Positions 8,480 through 19,181 of a stretch of 64,000 bases of DNA are shown here, piece after piece; the first letter of the stretch is position 1, and every line of letters begins with the position of its first letter. The position numbers and the translations under genes were made by a program. The notes under the pieces were generated by a model, which ran no database searches, had not been told where the DNA came from, and worked only from the letters and a program-made list of their open reading frames with translations. The stretch covers positions 1,488,001 to 1,552,000 of the forward strand of contig NZ_CP136962.1 in assembly GCF_002863305.2 (NCBI RefSeq), read 5' to 3'. This DNA is from Neisseria perflava. Its GTDB lineage: Bacteria > Pseudomonadota > Gammaproteobacteria > Burkholderiales > Neisseriaceae.

Positions 8480-10339
8480 ATGGCTCTTTTGCAGATTTCC
8501 GAACCCGGCATGTCCGCCGCCCCCCATCAACACCGCCTCGCCGTAGGCATTGATTTAGGTACAACCAACAGCTTGGTGGCCACCGTACGCAGCGGCAGTG
8601 CAGTCTGCCTGCCCGATTCAGACGGCCGTACCACCCTGCCTTCGGTTGTCCGTTATTTGGATGGCGGAGTCGAAGTCGGCAAAAACGCCCTTTCTGCCCA
8701 AAAAACCGATCCGCTAAATACCGTCAGCTCCGCCAAACGCCTGATCGGCCGCACCCTTACCGACCTCACGCAAGACGCGCAATACCTGCCCTATCAATTT
8801 ACACCCAATGAGCGCGTAGTCGAATTAAACACCCGTCAAGGTGCGAAAACGCCTATCGAAGTATCGGCAGAAATCCTCAAAGCCCTCAAATTGCGCGCCG
8901 AAGAAACATTGGGCGGCGATTTGGTCGGCTCCGTCATTACCGTTCCTGCCTATTTCGACGATGCCCAACGTCAAGCCACCAAAGATGCCGCGCGTTTGGC
9001 AGGCTTGAATGTCTTGCGCCTCCTCAACGAGCCGACCGCCGCCGCAATCGCCTACGGGCTGGACAATGCCTCGGAAGGCACGTTTGTCGTTTACGACCTG
9101 GGCGGCGGTACATTCGACGTATCCGTATTGCAACTGACTAAAGGCCTGTTTGAAGTTAAAGCCACCGGCGGCAACAGCGCATTGGGCGGCGATGACTTCG
9201 ACCATCGCTTGTTCTGCCACCTGCTCGAACAAAACGACCTTTCCAAACTCAACGAACAAGACAGCCAGCTTCTGCTTTCCCTTGTCCGTGCCGCCAAAGA
9301 AAAACTAACCACTCAAACCGAAGCCGTCATCGAAACCACACTTTCAGACGGCCATAAAGTCCATACTGTCATTACCCGTCAAGAGTTTCACAATCTGACC
9401 CAAAATTTGGTACAAAAAACCATCGAACCCGTCAAACAGGCTTTGAAAGACGCAGGCGTGACCAAGGCAGATATCAAAGGCGTGATTATGGTCGGCGGTT
9501 CGACCCGTATGTTGCACGTTCAACAAGCGGTCGCCACCTTCTTTGGACAAACTCCGTTGAACAACCTCAACCCAGACGAAGTGGTTGCACTCGGTGCCGC
9601 CATACAGGCAAATGTCCTTGCCGGCAACAAAACCGACGGCGAATGGCTGCTGCTGGACGTGACACCTTTATCACTCGGCCTGGAGACCTACGGCGGCCTT
9701 GCCGAAAAAATCATCCCGCGCAACTCCACCATTCCTACCGCGCGCGCGCAGGACTTCACCACTTTCAAAGACGGCCAGACCGCCATGACGATACACGTCG
9801 TACAAGGCGAGCGCGAACTTGTTTCCGACTGCCGCAGCCTGGCCAAATTTACCCTGCGCGGCATTCCACCGATGGCCGCAGGCGCAGCACGTATCCGCGT
9901 AACCTTCCAAGTTGATGCCGACGGCTTGCTGTCCGTTTCCGCCCAAGAACAAAGCACCGGCGTACAGGCGCAAATCGAAGTCAAACCTTCCTACGGCTTG
10001 GACGACGGCACCATTACCCAAATGCTCAAAGACAGCATGAGCAACGCCGCCGAAGACATGGCCGCACGCGCACGCGCCGAAGCCGTAGTCGAAGCCGAAA
10101 GCCTGACCGACGCCGTCAATGCCGCCCTTGAGTTGGACAGCGATTTATTGGAAGCCGAAGAATTGCAACAGATTCAACAAGACATCGCCGCTTTGCAAAG
10201 CTATCTGAAAGACGGTAAAGCCGAAGACATCCGCGCCGCCGTCGCCAAACTCAGCCACAGCACCGACAACTTCGCCGCCAAACGCATGAACCGCAACATC
10301 CAACGTGCGCTGACAGGGCAGAGTGTGGATGATATTTGA
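8480..10339 (+). CDS. hscA: Fe-S cluster chaperone HscA (Hsp70 class)
   Basis: A specialised Hsp70 that, with HscB, helps transfer clusters from IscU. The 619-residue length fits. The ATPase domain shows [14 protein letters not shown] near residue 24, [12 protein letters not shown] near residue 208 and the GGSTRM motif near residue 340. The substrate-binding domain begins near residue 390 with [17 protein letters not shown], and a helical lid ends the protein. The N-terminal ALLQISEPG is typical of HscA rather than DnaK. The pathway partners fdx and iscX lie downstream, separated here by two unrelated genes. Confidence 0.95.
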   Translation: MALLQISEPGMSAAPHQHRLAVGIDLGTTNSLVATVRSGSAVCLPDSDGRTTLPSVVRYLDGGVEVGKNALSAQKTDPLNTVSSAKRLIGRTLTDLTQDAQYLPYQFTPNERVVELNTRQGAKTPIEVSAEILKALKLRAEETLGGDLVGSVITVPAYFDDAQRQATKDAARLAGLNVLRLLNEPTAAAIAYGLDNASEGTFVVYDLGGGTFDVSVLQLTKGLFEVKATGGNSALGGDDFDHRLFCHLLEQNDLSKLNEQDSQLLLSLVRAAKEKLTTQTEAVIETTLSDGHKVHTVITRQEFHNLTQNLVQKTIEPVKQALKDAGVTKADIKGVIMVGGSTRMLHVQQAVATFFGQTPLNNLNPDEVVALGAAIQANVLAGNKTDGEWLLLDVTPLSLGLETYGGLAEKIIPRNSTIPTARAQDFTTFKDGQTAMTIHVVQGERELVSDCRSLAKFTLRGIPPMAAGAARIRVTFQVDADGLLSVSAQEQSTGVQAQIEVKPSYGLDDGTITQMLKDSMSNAAEDMAARARAEAVVEAESLTDAVNAALELDSDLLEAEELQQIQQDIAALQSYLKDGKAEDIRAAVAKLSHSTDNFAAKRMNRNIQRALTGQSVDDI

Positions 10340-10421
10340 CGGCAAATGGTTTTAGACAGCCTTGAATCAAAAGGCCGTCTGAAAAGATATCCTCTTAAAG
10401 AAATAAAAATAAAGGACAACA

Positions 10422-11051
10422 ATGGAAAAAGCAGGCATTGTCTACCTGATGAAAACCGTCATCAAAGGTGTATATAAAATTGGTATTACTGACGAAAATA
10501 ATTTTGAAATTAGAATGCGCCATTTGGAAAACAACGGCTACGCAAACGTTGCTGGGTTAGAGCGCATTCTAGCCATTAAAACCGACAACTATAAAGAAAA
10601 AGAAACCTTACTTCATGAAATTTTCGGCAAAAGCCGAATAGGAGAAACTGAGCTTTTTGCAATTGATGAAAATCTTGTGAAAAGGCTTTTTCTCTCATTA
10701 AGAGGCGAAATTGTATTTCCTAAAAATGAAATAGCAGAGTTGGGTTTTGAAAAAACTGTCGAAGAACATCATCAAGAAAAAATTTTTGAAATAGACAGAA
10801 GTGCATTTATCTCCTTTATCAAAGAAAAGCACCAACAAAATCCTTCTATATTAAGAAATCTCATCTCTTCGAAAAATACACATAAACCTAAAAATTCCAA
10901 AGTCCGTCTCTATAAAGACGAATACTTTGGGAAAAGTGGAACAAAGCTAACTACTGAAATTGAAGAAGGTCTTCATATTTATACTACCTACTCAAAAGAA
11001 AATTTAGAGAAAGCTTACGCAGAATATTCAAAATTATTTGAATCACAATGA
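10422..11051 (+). CDS. GIY-YIG-like (T5orf172/MUG113-type) putative nuclease
   Basis: A 209-residue protein. Residues 4-20 read GIVYLMK...VYKIGIT, which matches the paired GIY and YIG strands. An Arg follows (IRMRHL), then a His-containing helix (LLHEIFGKSR) and GETELFAID with the expected acidic metal ligand. This is the pattern of the T5orf172 branch of GIY-YIG nucleases. The C-terminal half is Lys-rich and unrecognised. The gene is clearly more AT-rich than its neighbours and overlaps the next start (ATGA at 11048-11051). Its position between hscA and fdx suggests an insertion. Activity is inferred, not shown. Confidence 0.7.
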   Translation: MEKAGIVYLMKTVIKGVYKIGITDENNFEIRMRHLENNGYANVAGLERILAIKTDNYKEKETLLHEIFGKSRIGETELFAIDENLVKRLFLSLRGEIVFPKNEIAELGFEKTVEEHHQEKIFEIDRSAFISFIKEKHQQNPSILRNLISSKNTHKPKNSKVRLYKDEYFGKSGTKLTTEIEEGLHIYTTYSKENLEKAYAEYSKLFESQ

Positions 11052-11410
11052 GACTCTGGCACCAAACCCTTATCCCCCTACTCCCCCGTGCCCAGCTTTT
11101 GGGGCAACACCGCGAATGCGCTGCTTTACGCGGAGCGGGCTGGGGCAGGCCGCATGCGACGGTTAATTATGTTTTTACCCATTCGCCCTACAAACTCTAT
11201 CTGTATCACGCGTTGATTATGGAAGAGATGGAAAAGCGCGGTTACAAACCGGATGTTTTATGGAAAGATCCGCTATATCGTGGCAAAGCCGTTGCCCCAT
11301 ACCATTCGCACGCGGCTGAAACAGCCACTTCGCCGATTTATGCCGAACATGATGATGCTTACTTGGACGAATGTCTGGAAAATTTAAAAAGTAAAGGCAT
11401 CATGTTATAA
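11048..11410 (+). CDS. Pyrimidine-dimer-glycosylase-like protein (T4 endonuclease V family, TIGR02328-type)
   Basis: A 120-residue protein. It begins MRLWHQTLIPLLPRAQLLGQHREC, where the HRE segment aligns with the helix carrying the catalytic Glu of T4 endonuclease V. The later part HSPYKLYLYHALIMEEMEKRGY also fits that fold. Family members act on damaged pyrimidines or are uncharacterised relatives, so a DNA-repair role is an inference. It overlaps the preceding nuclease-like gene by four bases, suggesting coupled translation, and precedes fdx. Confidence 0.7.
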   Translation: MRLWHQTLIPLLPRAQLLGQHRECAALRGAGWGRPHATVNYVFTHSPYKLYLYHALIMEEMEKRGYKPDVLWKDPLYRGKAVAPYHSHAAETATSPIYAEHDDAYLDECLENLKSKGIML

Positions 11411-11422
11411 ACCCATTTTTCA

Positions 11423-11459
11423 GACGGCCTGAATATTGAATACCCAAGGCCGTCTGAAA
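11423..11459. repeat. DUS pair, back to back, before fdx
   Basis: TTCAGACGGCCT followed after 18 bases by AGGCCGTCTGAA. The arms can still pair, giving a stem downstream of the glycosylase-like gene. Confidence 0.65.
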
Positions 11460-11502
11460 CCACTTTAACCACAACCACTCTTAAACAACCGAGACAATAA
11501 AA

Positions 11503-11844
11503 ATGCCAAAAATTACCGTACTCCCACACGCGACATTATGCCCCGAAGGCGCGGTTATCGAAGACGCACCGGAAGGCCAAACCGTCCTTGACGTACTGCT
11601 CGACCACGATATCGAAGTCGATCACGCCTGTGAAAAATCCTGCGCCTGCACCACCTGCCACGTCATCATCCGCAAAGGTTTTGACAGCTTGGAAGAACCG
11701 AGCGAGCTGGAAGAAGACCTGCTTGACCAGGCATGGGGCTTGGAAGCCGATTCACGCTTGAGCTGTCAGGCAGTTGTTGCCGATGAAGATTTGGTCGTAG
11801 AAATTCCCAAATATACGATCAACCATGCACGTGAAGACCATTAA
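11503..11844 (+). CDS. fdx: ISC-type [2Fe-2S] ferredoxin
   Basis: A 113-residue adrenodoxin-like ferredoxin that supplies electrons for Fe-S assembly. The four ligands are seen as CEKSCACTTC (C-x5-C-x2-C, near residues 42-51) and the later Cys in RLSCQ (near residue 87). The start has GAGACAA upstream. It belongs with hscA functionally although two genes intervene. A DUS-pair terminator follows. Confidence 0.95.
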   Translation: MPKITVLPHATLCPEGAVIEDAPEGQTVLDVLLDHDIEVDHACEKSCACTTCHVIIRKGFDSLEEPSELEEDLLDQAWGLEADSRLSCQAVVADEDLVVEIPKYTINHAREDH

Positions 11845-11860
11845 AACAAGGCTTAATGAA

Positions 11861-11905
11861 AAAGGCCGTCTGAAACCACAAATTCATGGTTTTCAGACGG
11901 CCTGT
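11861..11905. terminator. DUS-pair terminator between fdx and a convergent gene
   Basis: AAAGGCCGTCTGAAACCA pairs with TGGTTTTCAGACGGCCT, which serves both converging genes. Confidence 0.8.
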
Positions 11906-11920
11906 TGCTTATGCGGCAAA

Positions 11921-12541
11921 CTATTTGATATGAGGAAAAATAAAACGCATACGCGAAATTTGCATGGAAGCCACTTTCTGCGTAGCGGAGTAATTTTCAA
12001 TTTTTTCTTGCATTCTGATTTGATGCATATTGCCGTTATAACGGGGAGCGACGTTCTGAGATTTGTTGACTGTCGGCAGTTCGGCCTCAGCCTTCAAAGC
12101 TTCCTCTGCCTCAATCGCCGAAAGTGCTGCCTCATCCCTTACCAAACCGAAACGCTCGATAATGGCATTGGCTTCCTCTATATAACGCGATTTGTCCGCG
12201 CCATTTTCCAACACTGCATCTTCAAGCACGACCGACAAATGCTTGCCGCAATTTTCGATACGCTCTGCGATGCGCGAATAAACCATCCAACGTTTCAACC
12301 TCAATGCGCCTGCATCGTCGTTGGGTGAAGCAGCATCCAGTTTAATCAAGCCATAGTGTTTGCCGTAATACAGACGGAACACCAGCTGTTTCAAACCTTC
12401 TGTTTCGTCCAGCATCCGATAAAATTCGCGAACCAACAACAGCAAACGGTCAAATGCACCTGCTTTGGACAGATACTCCGGATCATCGGAAGCGAGCGCG
12501 TAAATCAGTTTGGACAGCTTGGCGTTGAGTGCGTTATTCAT
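11921..12541 (-). CDS. Conserved protein of unknown function
   Basis: A 206-residue, mostly helical, soluble protein without signal peptide. It begins MNNALNAKLSKLIYALASDDPEY. The middle is rich in Arg, Leu and Tyr (FDRLLLLVREFYRML), and a Glu/Ala-rich helix lies near residue 150. The start at 12541 has an AAGGAAA site eight bases upstream; an upstream extension to 12709 is unlikely. I recognise no family. It faces fdx and is divergent from iscX. Confidence 0.75.
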   Translation of the reverse strand: MNNALNAKLSKLIYALASDDPEYLSKAGAFDRLLLLVREFYRMLDETEGLKQLVFRLYYGKHYGLIKLDAASPNDDAGALRLKRWMVYSRIAERIENCGKHLSVVLEDAVLENGADKSRYIEEANAIIERFGLVRDEAALSAIEAEEALKAEAELPTVNKSQNVAPRYNGNMHQIRMQEKIENYSATQKVASMQISRMRFIFPHIK

Positions 12542-12853
12542 CTTTTTTCCTTTTATTTTTAAGCGATGGATTGTCTTAAGAGCCGTTCCAGATGATTTGG
12601 TTGCATTGGGATAATGTAAATTATTCATCCGCAAACCATCATTCAAAACGGAATAAAATATATAAAACGGCAAATTCAAAGCGAATGTGCCGTAGTTTTT
12701 AAGTGTCATGCCGTATTTTAACGCAAATATGCTATTTTGTTAAAAAATAACATCATTATTTATCTGCCCATCTTCCGTAAAACAATCTGGCAGTCCGACT
12801 TCTTCTTGATTAAAATAATTACTAATAGCCCAAACCCAATAAAGGAACACATC

Positions 12854-13051
12854 ATGAAATGGACAGATACCCAACGCATCGCTGAAGAACTCTACGACCT
12901 ACACGGCGACAGCATCGACCCGAAAACCGTACGCTTTACCCAACTGCGTGATCTGATTATGGCTCTGCCTGAATTTGACGATGATCCGGCGCGTTGCGGC
13001 GAGCGTATTCTCGAAGCCGTGCAACAAGCATGGATAGATGAAGCAGAATAA
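12854..13051 (+). CDS. iscX: IscX, Fe-S assembly adaptor
   Basis: A 65-residue acidic protein of the IscX (YfhJ) family. It begins MKWTDTQRIAEELYD and includes DPKTVRFTQLRDLIMALPEF, the diagnostic winged-helix segment. IscX binds IscS and iron and tunes cluster synthesis. AAAGGA lies nine bases before the ATG. It lies 1 kb from fdx and is separated from it by an opposed gene, so it has its own promoter. Confidence 0.93.
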   Translation: MKWTDTQRIAEELYDLHGDSIDPKTVRFTQLRDLIMALPEFDDDPARCGERILEAVQQAWIDEAE

Positions 13052-13075
13052 TCTTTCCCCCTTTCCCTATCAAAC

Positions 13076-13116
13076 AAGACCTCAGGCAGTTTTTCAGACG
13101 GCCTGAGGTCTTTATT
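13076..13116 (+). terminator. Terminator of iscX containing a DUS
   Basis: GACCTCAGGC (13078-13087) pairs with GCCTGAGGTC (13101-13110); a DUS lies in the loop and 3' arm, and T-rich sequence follows. Confidence 0.85.
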
Positions 13117-13140
13117 AAATCTATTCATACAATTTCGGAA

Positions 13141-13179
13141 AATTTCGAAATTGACTCATACCAACCTCAAATTTATTAT
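13141..13179 (+). promoter_or_regulatory. metF promoter with overlapping palindrome
   Basis: TTGACT at 13151-13156 and TATTAT at 13174-13179 with a 17-base spacer. The perfect 12-base palindrome AATTTCGAAATT at 13141-13152 runs into the -35 box and could be an operator. Confidence 0.55.
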
Positions 13180-13198
13180 GCAGCCTGACAACAAATAA

Positions 13199-14104
<906 letters not shown>

Positions 14105-14193
14105 TAAAACAGACGGCCTCCCCATTCTGATTTACAATATCGAACATTCAGGCCATACCGGCCTGATTCAAAATTCCAACTAGGAGAGTTAAC

Positions 14194-16470
14194 ATGACAA
14201 CATTGCATTTTTCAGGCTTCCCGCGCGTCGGTGCCTTCCGCGAATTGAAATTCGCACAAGAAAAATACTGGCGCAAAGAAATCAGCGAGCAAGAATTGCT
14301 GGCTGTTGCTAAAGACTTGCGCGAGAAAAACTGGAAACACCAAGCTGCTGCCAACGCTGATTACGTTGCCGTAGGCGATTTCACTTTCTACGATCACATC
14401 CTCGACCTGCAAGTTGCTACCGGTGCTATCCCTGCCCGCTTCGGCTTCGACAGCCAAAACCTGTCTTTGGAACAATTCTTCCAACTGGCGCGTGGTAACA
14501 AAGACCAATTCGCTATCGAAATGACCAAATGGTTCGACACCAACTACCACTACTTGGTGCCTGAATTCCACGCCGATACCGAATTCAAAGCCAATGCCAA
14601 ACACTACGTTCAACAGCTGCAAGAAGCCCAAGCTTTGGGTCTGAAAGCCAAACCGACCATCGTCGGCCCATTGACTTTCCTGTGGGTTGGTAAAGAAAAA
14701 GGCGCTGTCGAATTCGACCGTCTGAGCCTGTTGCCTAAACTGTTGCCTGTCTACGTTGAAATCCTGACTGCTTTGGTTGAAGCCGGTGTCGAGTGGATTC
14801 AAATCGACGAGCCTGCTTTGACTGTTGACCTGCCTAAAGAATGGGTAGAAGCATACAAAGACGTTTACGCTACTTTGAGCAAAGTAAGCGCCAAAATCCT
14901 GTTGAGCACTTACTTCGGTTCTGTTGCCGAACACGCTACTTTGCTGAAATCCCTGCCTGTTGACGGCCTGCACATCGACTTGGTACGCGCTCCTGAACAA
15001 CTGGACGCATTTGCCGATTACGACAAAGTTCTGTCTGCCGGCGTTATCGACGGCCGCAATATTTGGCGCGCCAACCTGAACAAAGTTTTGGAAACTGTCG
15101 AGCCTCTGCAAGCCAAACTGGGCGACCGTTTGTGGATCTCCAGCTCTTGCTCTCTACTGCACACTCCATTTGACTTGTCAGTTGAAGAAAAACTGAAAGC
15201 CAACAAACCTGACCTGTACTCTTGGTTGGCATTCACCCTGCAAAAAACCCAAGAATTGCGCGTTCTGAAAGCCGCATTGAACGAAGGTCGTGATTCTGTT
15301 GCCGAAGAACTGGCTGCCAGCCAAGCTGCCGCCGACTCACGCGCCAACAGCAGCGAAATCCACCGCGCAGACGTTGCCAAACGCCTTGCCGACCTGCCTG
15401 CCAACGCAGACCAACGCAAATCACCGTTTGCCGACCGTATCAAAGCGCAACAAGCATGGTTGAACCTGCCTCTGCTGCCGACTACCAACATCGGTTCTTT
15501 CCCACAAACTACCGAAATCCGCCAAGCACGTGCAACCTTCAAAAAAGGCGAACTGTCTGCCGCTGATTACGAAGCCGCGATGAAAAAAGAAATCGCCTTG
15601 GTGGTTGAAGAGCAAGAAAAACTGGACTTGGACGTACTGGTACACGGCGAAGCCGAGCGTAACGACATGGTTGAATACTTCGGCGAATTGTTGAGCGGTT
15701 TTGCCTTCACCCAATACGGCTGGGTACAAAGCTACGGCTCACGTTGCGTTAAACCACCTATCATCTTTGGTGACGTAAGTCGTCCTGAAGCCATGACTGT
15801 GGCTTGGTCTACTTATGCTCAAAGCCTGACCAAACGTCCGATGAAAGGTATGTTGACCGGCCCTGTAACCATTCTGCAATGGTCTTTCGTCCGCAACGAT
15901 ATTCCTCGCTCTACCGTGTGCAAACAAATCGCACTGGCTCTGAACGACGAAGTATTGGATCTGGAAAAAGCCGGCATCAAAGTCATCCAAATTGACGAAC
16001 CTGCCATCCGCGAAGGTCTGCCTTTGAAACGTGCCGATTGGGATGCCTACCTGAACTGGGCCGGCGAATCTTTCCGCCTGTCCTCTACCGGTTGCGAAGA
16101 CAGTACCCAAATCCACACTCATATGTGCTACTCTGAGTTCAACGACATCCTGCCTGCCATCGCCGCTATGGATGCTGACGTCATCACCATCGAAACTTCA
16201 CGTTCCGACATGGAGCTCTTGACTGCATTCGGCGAGTTCAAATACCCGAACGACATCGGCCCAGGTGTTTACGACATCCACAGCCCACGCGTACCGACTG
16301 AAGCTGAAGTTGAGCACCTGTTGCGCAAAGCCATCGAGGTTGTACCGGTTGAACGTCTGTGGGTAAACCCAGACTGCGGCCTGAAAACACGTGGCTGGAA
16401 AGAAACTCTGGAACAACTCCAAGTGATGATGAATGTAACCCACAAACTGCGTGCCGAACTGGCTAAATAA
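14194..16470 (+). CDS. metE: Cobalamin-independent methionine synthase
   Basis: Transfers the methyl group of 5-methyl-THF-triglutamate to homocysteine without B12. The 758-residue length is typical of the two-barrel MetE. The N-terminal domain begins [16 protein letters not shown]. The catalytic C-terminal barrel starts near residue 425 ([11 protein letters not shown]) and has zinc ligands in [10 protein letters not shown] and in [11 protein letters not shown], with the intervening Glu in [18 protein letters not shown] site precedes the ATG. It probably forms a transcription unit with metF. A DUS-pair terminator follows. Confidence 0.98.
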   Translation: MTTLHFSGFPRVGAFRELKFAQEKYWRKEISEQELLAVAKDLREKNWKHQAAANADYVAVGDFTFYDHILDLQVATGAIPARFGFDSQNLSLEQFFQLARGNKDQFAIEMTKWFDTNYHYLVPEFHADTEFKANAKHYVQQLQEAQALGLKAKPTIVGPLTFLWVGKEKGAVEFDRLSLLPKLLPVYVEILTALVEAGVEWIQIDEPALTVDLPKEWVEAYKDVYATLSKVSAKILLSTYFGSVAEHATLLKSLPVDGLHIDLVRAPEQLDAFADYDKVLSAGVIDGRNIWRANLNKVLETVEPLQAKLGDRLWISSSCSLLHTPFDLSVEEKLKANKPDLYSWLAFTLQKTQELRVLKAALNEGRDSVAEELAASQAAADSRANSSEIHRADVAKRLADLPANADQRKSPFADRIKAQQAWLNLPLLPTTNIGSFPQTTEIRQARATFKKGELSAADYEAAMKKEIALVVEEQEKLDLDVLVHGEAERNDMVEYFGELLSGFAFTQYGWVQSYGSRCVKPPIIFGDVSRPEAMTVAWSTYAQSLTKRPMKGMLTGPVTILQWSFVRNDIPRSTVCKQIALALNDEVLDLEKAGIKVIQIDEPAIREGLPLKRADWDAYLNWAGESFRLSSTGCEDSTQIHTHMCYSEFNDILPAIAAMDADVITIETSRSDMELLTAFGEFKYPNDIGPGVYDIHSPRVPTEAEVEHLLRKAIEVVPVERLWVNPDCGLKTRGWKETLEQLQVMMNVTHKLRAELAK

Positions 16471-16483
16471 TGTGAGTTAGATG

Positions 16484-16519
16484 AAAAGGCCGTCTGAAAA
16501 TTTTCAGACGGCCTTTTTT
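16484..16519 (+). terminator. DUS-pair terminator of metE
   Basis: A near-perfect inverted DUS pair (AAAAGGCCGTCTGAAAA with its inverse) followed by seven T. Confidence 0.9.
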
Positions 16520-16562
16520 TATTTATCAATATTTAAAACATAAAGATTACGACTTCAACAAC

Positions 16563-19181
16563 TTACAAAATTCCTGTCGTTGTATGATGTTCCTCCACTC
16601 CTGATGTATACACGTTCTTAGTATGATGATACACAGTCTCTTTAGTCGTTTCGACAATATGGTTGGCTTCTGACAAGATATCGCTCAATGCAACTTTACT
16701 GCCGGTCGTATTCACCTTTTTCAGTGCTTCGCCGTTATGGCTATTGCCTTCAGAATACGTTTTGATGTCATTTTCAAAGCGCAGCCATGAATCATACAAC
16801 TTGCCTTTAATGTCCGTCATGATTTTGTTGTTGGCTACATTTAAAGATGCTTTGCCCTTAGGATTGGTACTGTGTACGTCTACCAAAGCATCATTCAGGG
16901 CGCCACCAAGTTTCAATGTGTTATTGGTGATGTTGTACTCTTTCGCATTGCTTTTCAAATAAGCAAATTCAACATAGCCTTCAGATTCTTCGCGCACGGA
17001 AATTTTGTTGTTGTGAATTGTCACCGCACCATGCATAGCGACATTACCATGGTGTTCTTCCACATAAACCGGTACCGCGCCTTTCATAATCTTGCCGATA
17101 TCGGCATCATTGCCGCTGATGGTAATGGTACCGCTACCCATGCCGTTTTTAGATAAAACGCGGTCGTAAGTATCGTTGATGACGGCAATCAGATATTTGG
17201 TGGATTCGCCGCTGATCTTGTTGTTTGCCATATTGAGCGTGTAATCCATTTTGCTTTCATGGTTACGGAACTCAATCGCGTAGGTCTGAATATTGTTTTG
17301 ATAAACCGTCAGATTTTTAATGACATTATCGCTAATATCGAAATACCCTTTATCAGCCGAGTGCAAATCTTTGTATTGGGTATTGGTTTGTACCTGAATC
17401 CCTGAATACATGTGGTAGTACTTACCCAAGTCATCATCAACATTCAAACGGAAGTTCGGGTCTTGGATAATGGTATTGCCGGTAATTTTGACTTTATCCA
17501 TAGAAAACTGGCGGTTGTAGGCAACAATACCATACAGCCGATCACCCGTTAACACATTGTCTTCGATGACAATGCCTGTACCATCATGCACATCCAAGCC
17601 CTTGCGATAGTTGTGGTCGGTCGTGTTTTTACGGTATGTGATGCCGTAATTGTAGCTGCCGGCAGCCACAGCCATACCATAACCGGTACCGCCGTCCGCT
17701 TCGTGGCCGTTCCAATCCAAACGGTTGCCCTCGCCAATAAAGTTTTGTTGGAAACCGATCAGCGCACCGGCAACACGGTTGTGGTGCAGATACGAATCGA
17801 CAATACGGTTGTTTTCACCCAAAGGCAACGCTTCATAGTTTTCATCAATTTCGCCGCTTTGTACGCGTGCTTTAAAGGTCAGCTTATGCCCTTTTTCCGT
17901 CTCCAAAGAAGCGGTCGAGGTAAACATCACACCAGCGCGATTGGCACCGGAAACCTCAACTTTGCTGATTAAAGTATTGTCCGCATCATTGACCAAAATG
18001 CCGTTTACCTTGCCAAAATAGCTTAAGCCTTTGCGGTAAAAATCAGGATTGGTATATTGAACCGACAAGTCGGCAATGGTTTTATTGTTTTGTCCATCGA
18101 CTAAAATACCGGCAAATTCGCGGATATCGTCATGGTTGGTGTCCGGATTGAATTCGCCTGTTTGCGCTTTATCAAACGTTACTTTGGTTTTGCCCATTCC
18201 CGAACCAAACAAGCCGCGCGCGCCGGAGACGGTTTTATCCATCACAATCTGATTGGAAATATAGTAAGCACCATCCAAGAAAACCATGGCTTTTTCTTTG
18301 TGCGCCGCCTCTAAAGCTGCTTTAAATGCCTGGAGGCTGTCTTTCTTACCCTGTGCATCGGCACCAAAATCATTCACGCGGACGTAATTACCGTACTCTT
18401 TGGATTCATACACACGGTATTTTCCAGATAGACCTTCCCTGCCTTCGGCATGGTCGTCAATTTTGTTTGCTTTACCCGAATTGAGGTGGCTATCGTGGCT
18501 ATTGATTGCTTTTTTGCCGGAAGAAACGCCCGCTATTTTGTCATGTCCGTCTGAATCCTTCAGATTCTTTTTATAGACAATCTCAACGGTTTCTTTTTCT
18601 TCGGCAATTCTGTCTTCCGCCTCTTTTTCTTTGCGTGCGGCTTCTTGTTTGGCTTTACGCTCTGCAATCGCTTTTTCGACTGCTGCTTTATGCGCTTCTT
18701 TTGCGCGTTCAACCGCCTTTGCTTTGGCTGCGGCGGCTTCGGCTATTTTTTTTTCTTTAGCCTCTTCGTAAATTTTTTGCTTTTCAGCCAGAATTTTTTC
18801 TATCGATTGACTAACCGGCTTGTTTACCGGTTCTTTTGAAACAACGTGTTTGCTCGCCACTTTAGGCTCAATGATATGTTTACTGGAAACGCTGCTTACA
18901 GAAGCAACGCTGGTCCGTGCAACATGCATTTTTGTCACAAGGCCGTCTGAAGATGATAAAGAACTGTCAAATCTTGCTGCCTCCGCCACATGCACTACTT
19001 CTCTCGTTACCGTATTTTTACCACCTAATTGCTTAAGCTCAGGAGAAACCGACGGCATATCCCCCCAATTGTGGGTGTGTATCCATTCTTTTAGAGGAGA
19101 AGATGATTTGGAATTTGCTTCAGGTGTAGATGAACCGTGACGAATGTGGGTACGGCCAAGAGGAGCAAGTTTATGTGACAT
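16563..19181 (-). CDS. Large right-handed beta-helix protein (AlgE/pectate-lyase-3-like)
   Basis: 872 residues from the ATG at 19181 (AAGGA is 12 bases upstream). Residues 1-120 are Ser/His-rich. Residues 127-203 are a highly charged Ala/Glu/Lys helix, likely coiled coil. From about 266 the segment VRVNDFGADAQGKKDSLQAF opens a pectate-lyase-3/mannuronan-epimerase-type beta-helix, with repeated strand units containing N-N-x-I turns up to about residue 800. GLDVHDGTGIVIEDN resembles the D-P-H-E catalytic region of AlgE C5-epimerases. No signal peptide, lipobox or autotransporter barrel is visible. The last residues are His/Thr-rich. A DUS lies inside the gene (near 18942-18953). A polysaccharide-modifying role is only an inference. 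Confidence 0.8.
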   Translation of the reverse strand: MSHKLAPLGRTHIRHGSSTPEANSKSSSPLKEWIHTHNWGDMPSVSPELKQLGGKNTVTREVVHVAEAARFDSSLSSSDGLVTKMHVARTSVASVSSVSSKHIIEPKVASKHVVSKEPVNKPVSQSIEKILAEKQKIYEEAKEKKIAEAAAAKAKAVERAKEAHKAAVEKAIAERKAKQEAARKEKEAEDRIAEEKETVEIVYKKNLKDSDGHDKIAGVSSGKKAINSHDSHLNSGKANKIDDHAEGREGLSGKYRVYESKEYGNYVRVNDFGADAQGKKDSLQAFKAALEAAHKEKAMVFLDGAYYISNQIVMDKTVSGARGLFGSGMGKTKVTFDKAQTGEFNPDTNHDDIREFAGILVDGQNNKTIADLSVQYTNPDFYRKGLSYFGKVNGILVNDADNTLISKVEVSGANRAGVMFTSTASLETEKGHKLTFKARVQSGEIDENYEALPLGENNRIVDSYLHHNRVAGALIGFQQNFIGEGNRLDWNGHEADGGTGYGMAVAAGSYNYGITYRKNTTDHNYRKGLDVHDGTGIVIEDNVLTGDRLYGIVAYNRQFSMDKVKITGNTIIQDPNFRLNVDDDLGKYYHMYSGIQVQTNTQYKDLHSADKGYFDISDNVIKNLTVYQNNIQTYAIEFRNHESKMDYTLNMANNKISGESTKYLIAVINDTYDRVLSKNGMGSGTITISGNDADIGKIMKGAVPVYVEEHHGNVAMHGAVTIHNNKISVREESEGYVEFAYLKSNAKEYNITNNTLKLGGALNDALVDVHSTNPKGKASLNVANNKIMTDIKGKLYDSWLRFENDIKTYSEGNSHNGEALKKVNTTGSKVALSDILSEANHIVETTKETVYHHTKNVYTSGVEEHHTTTGIL

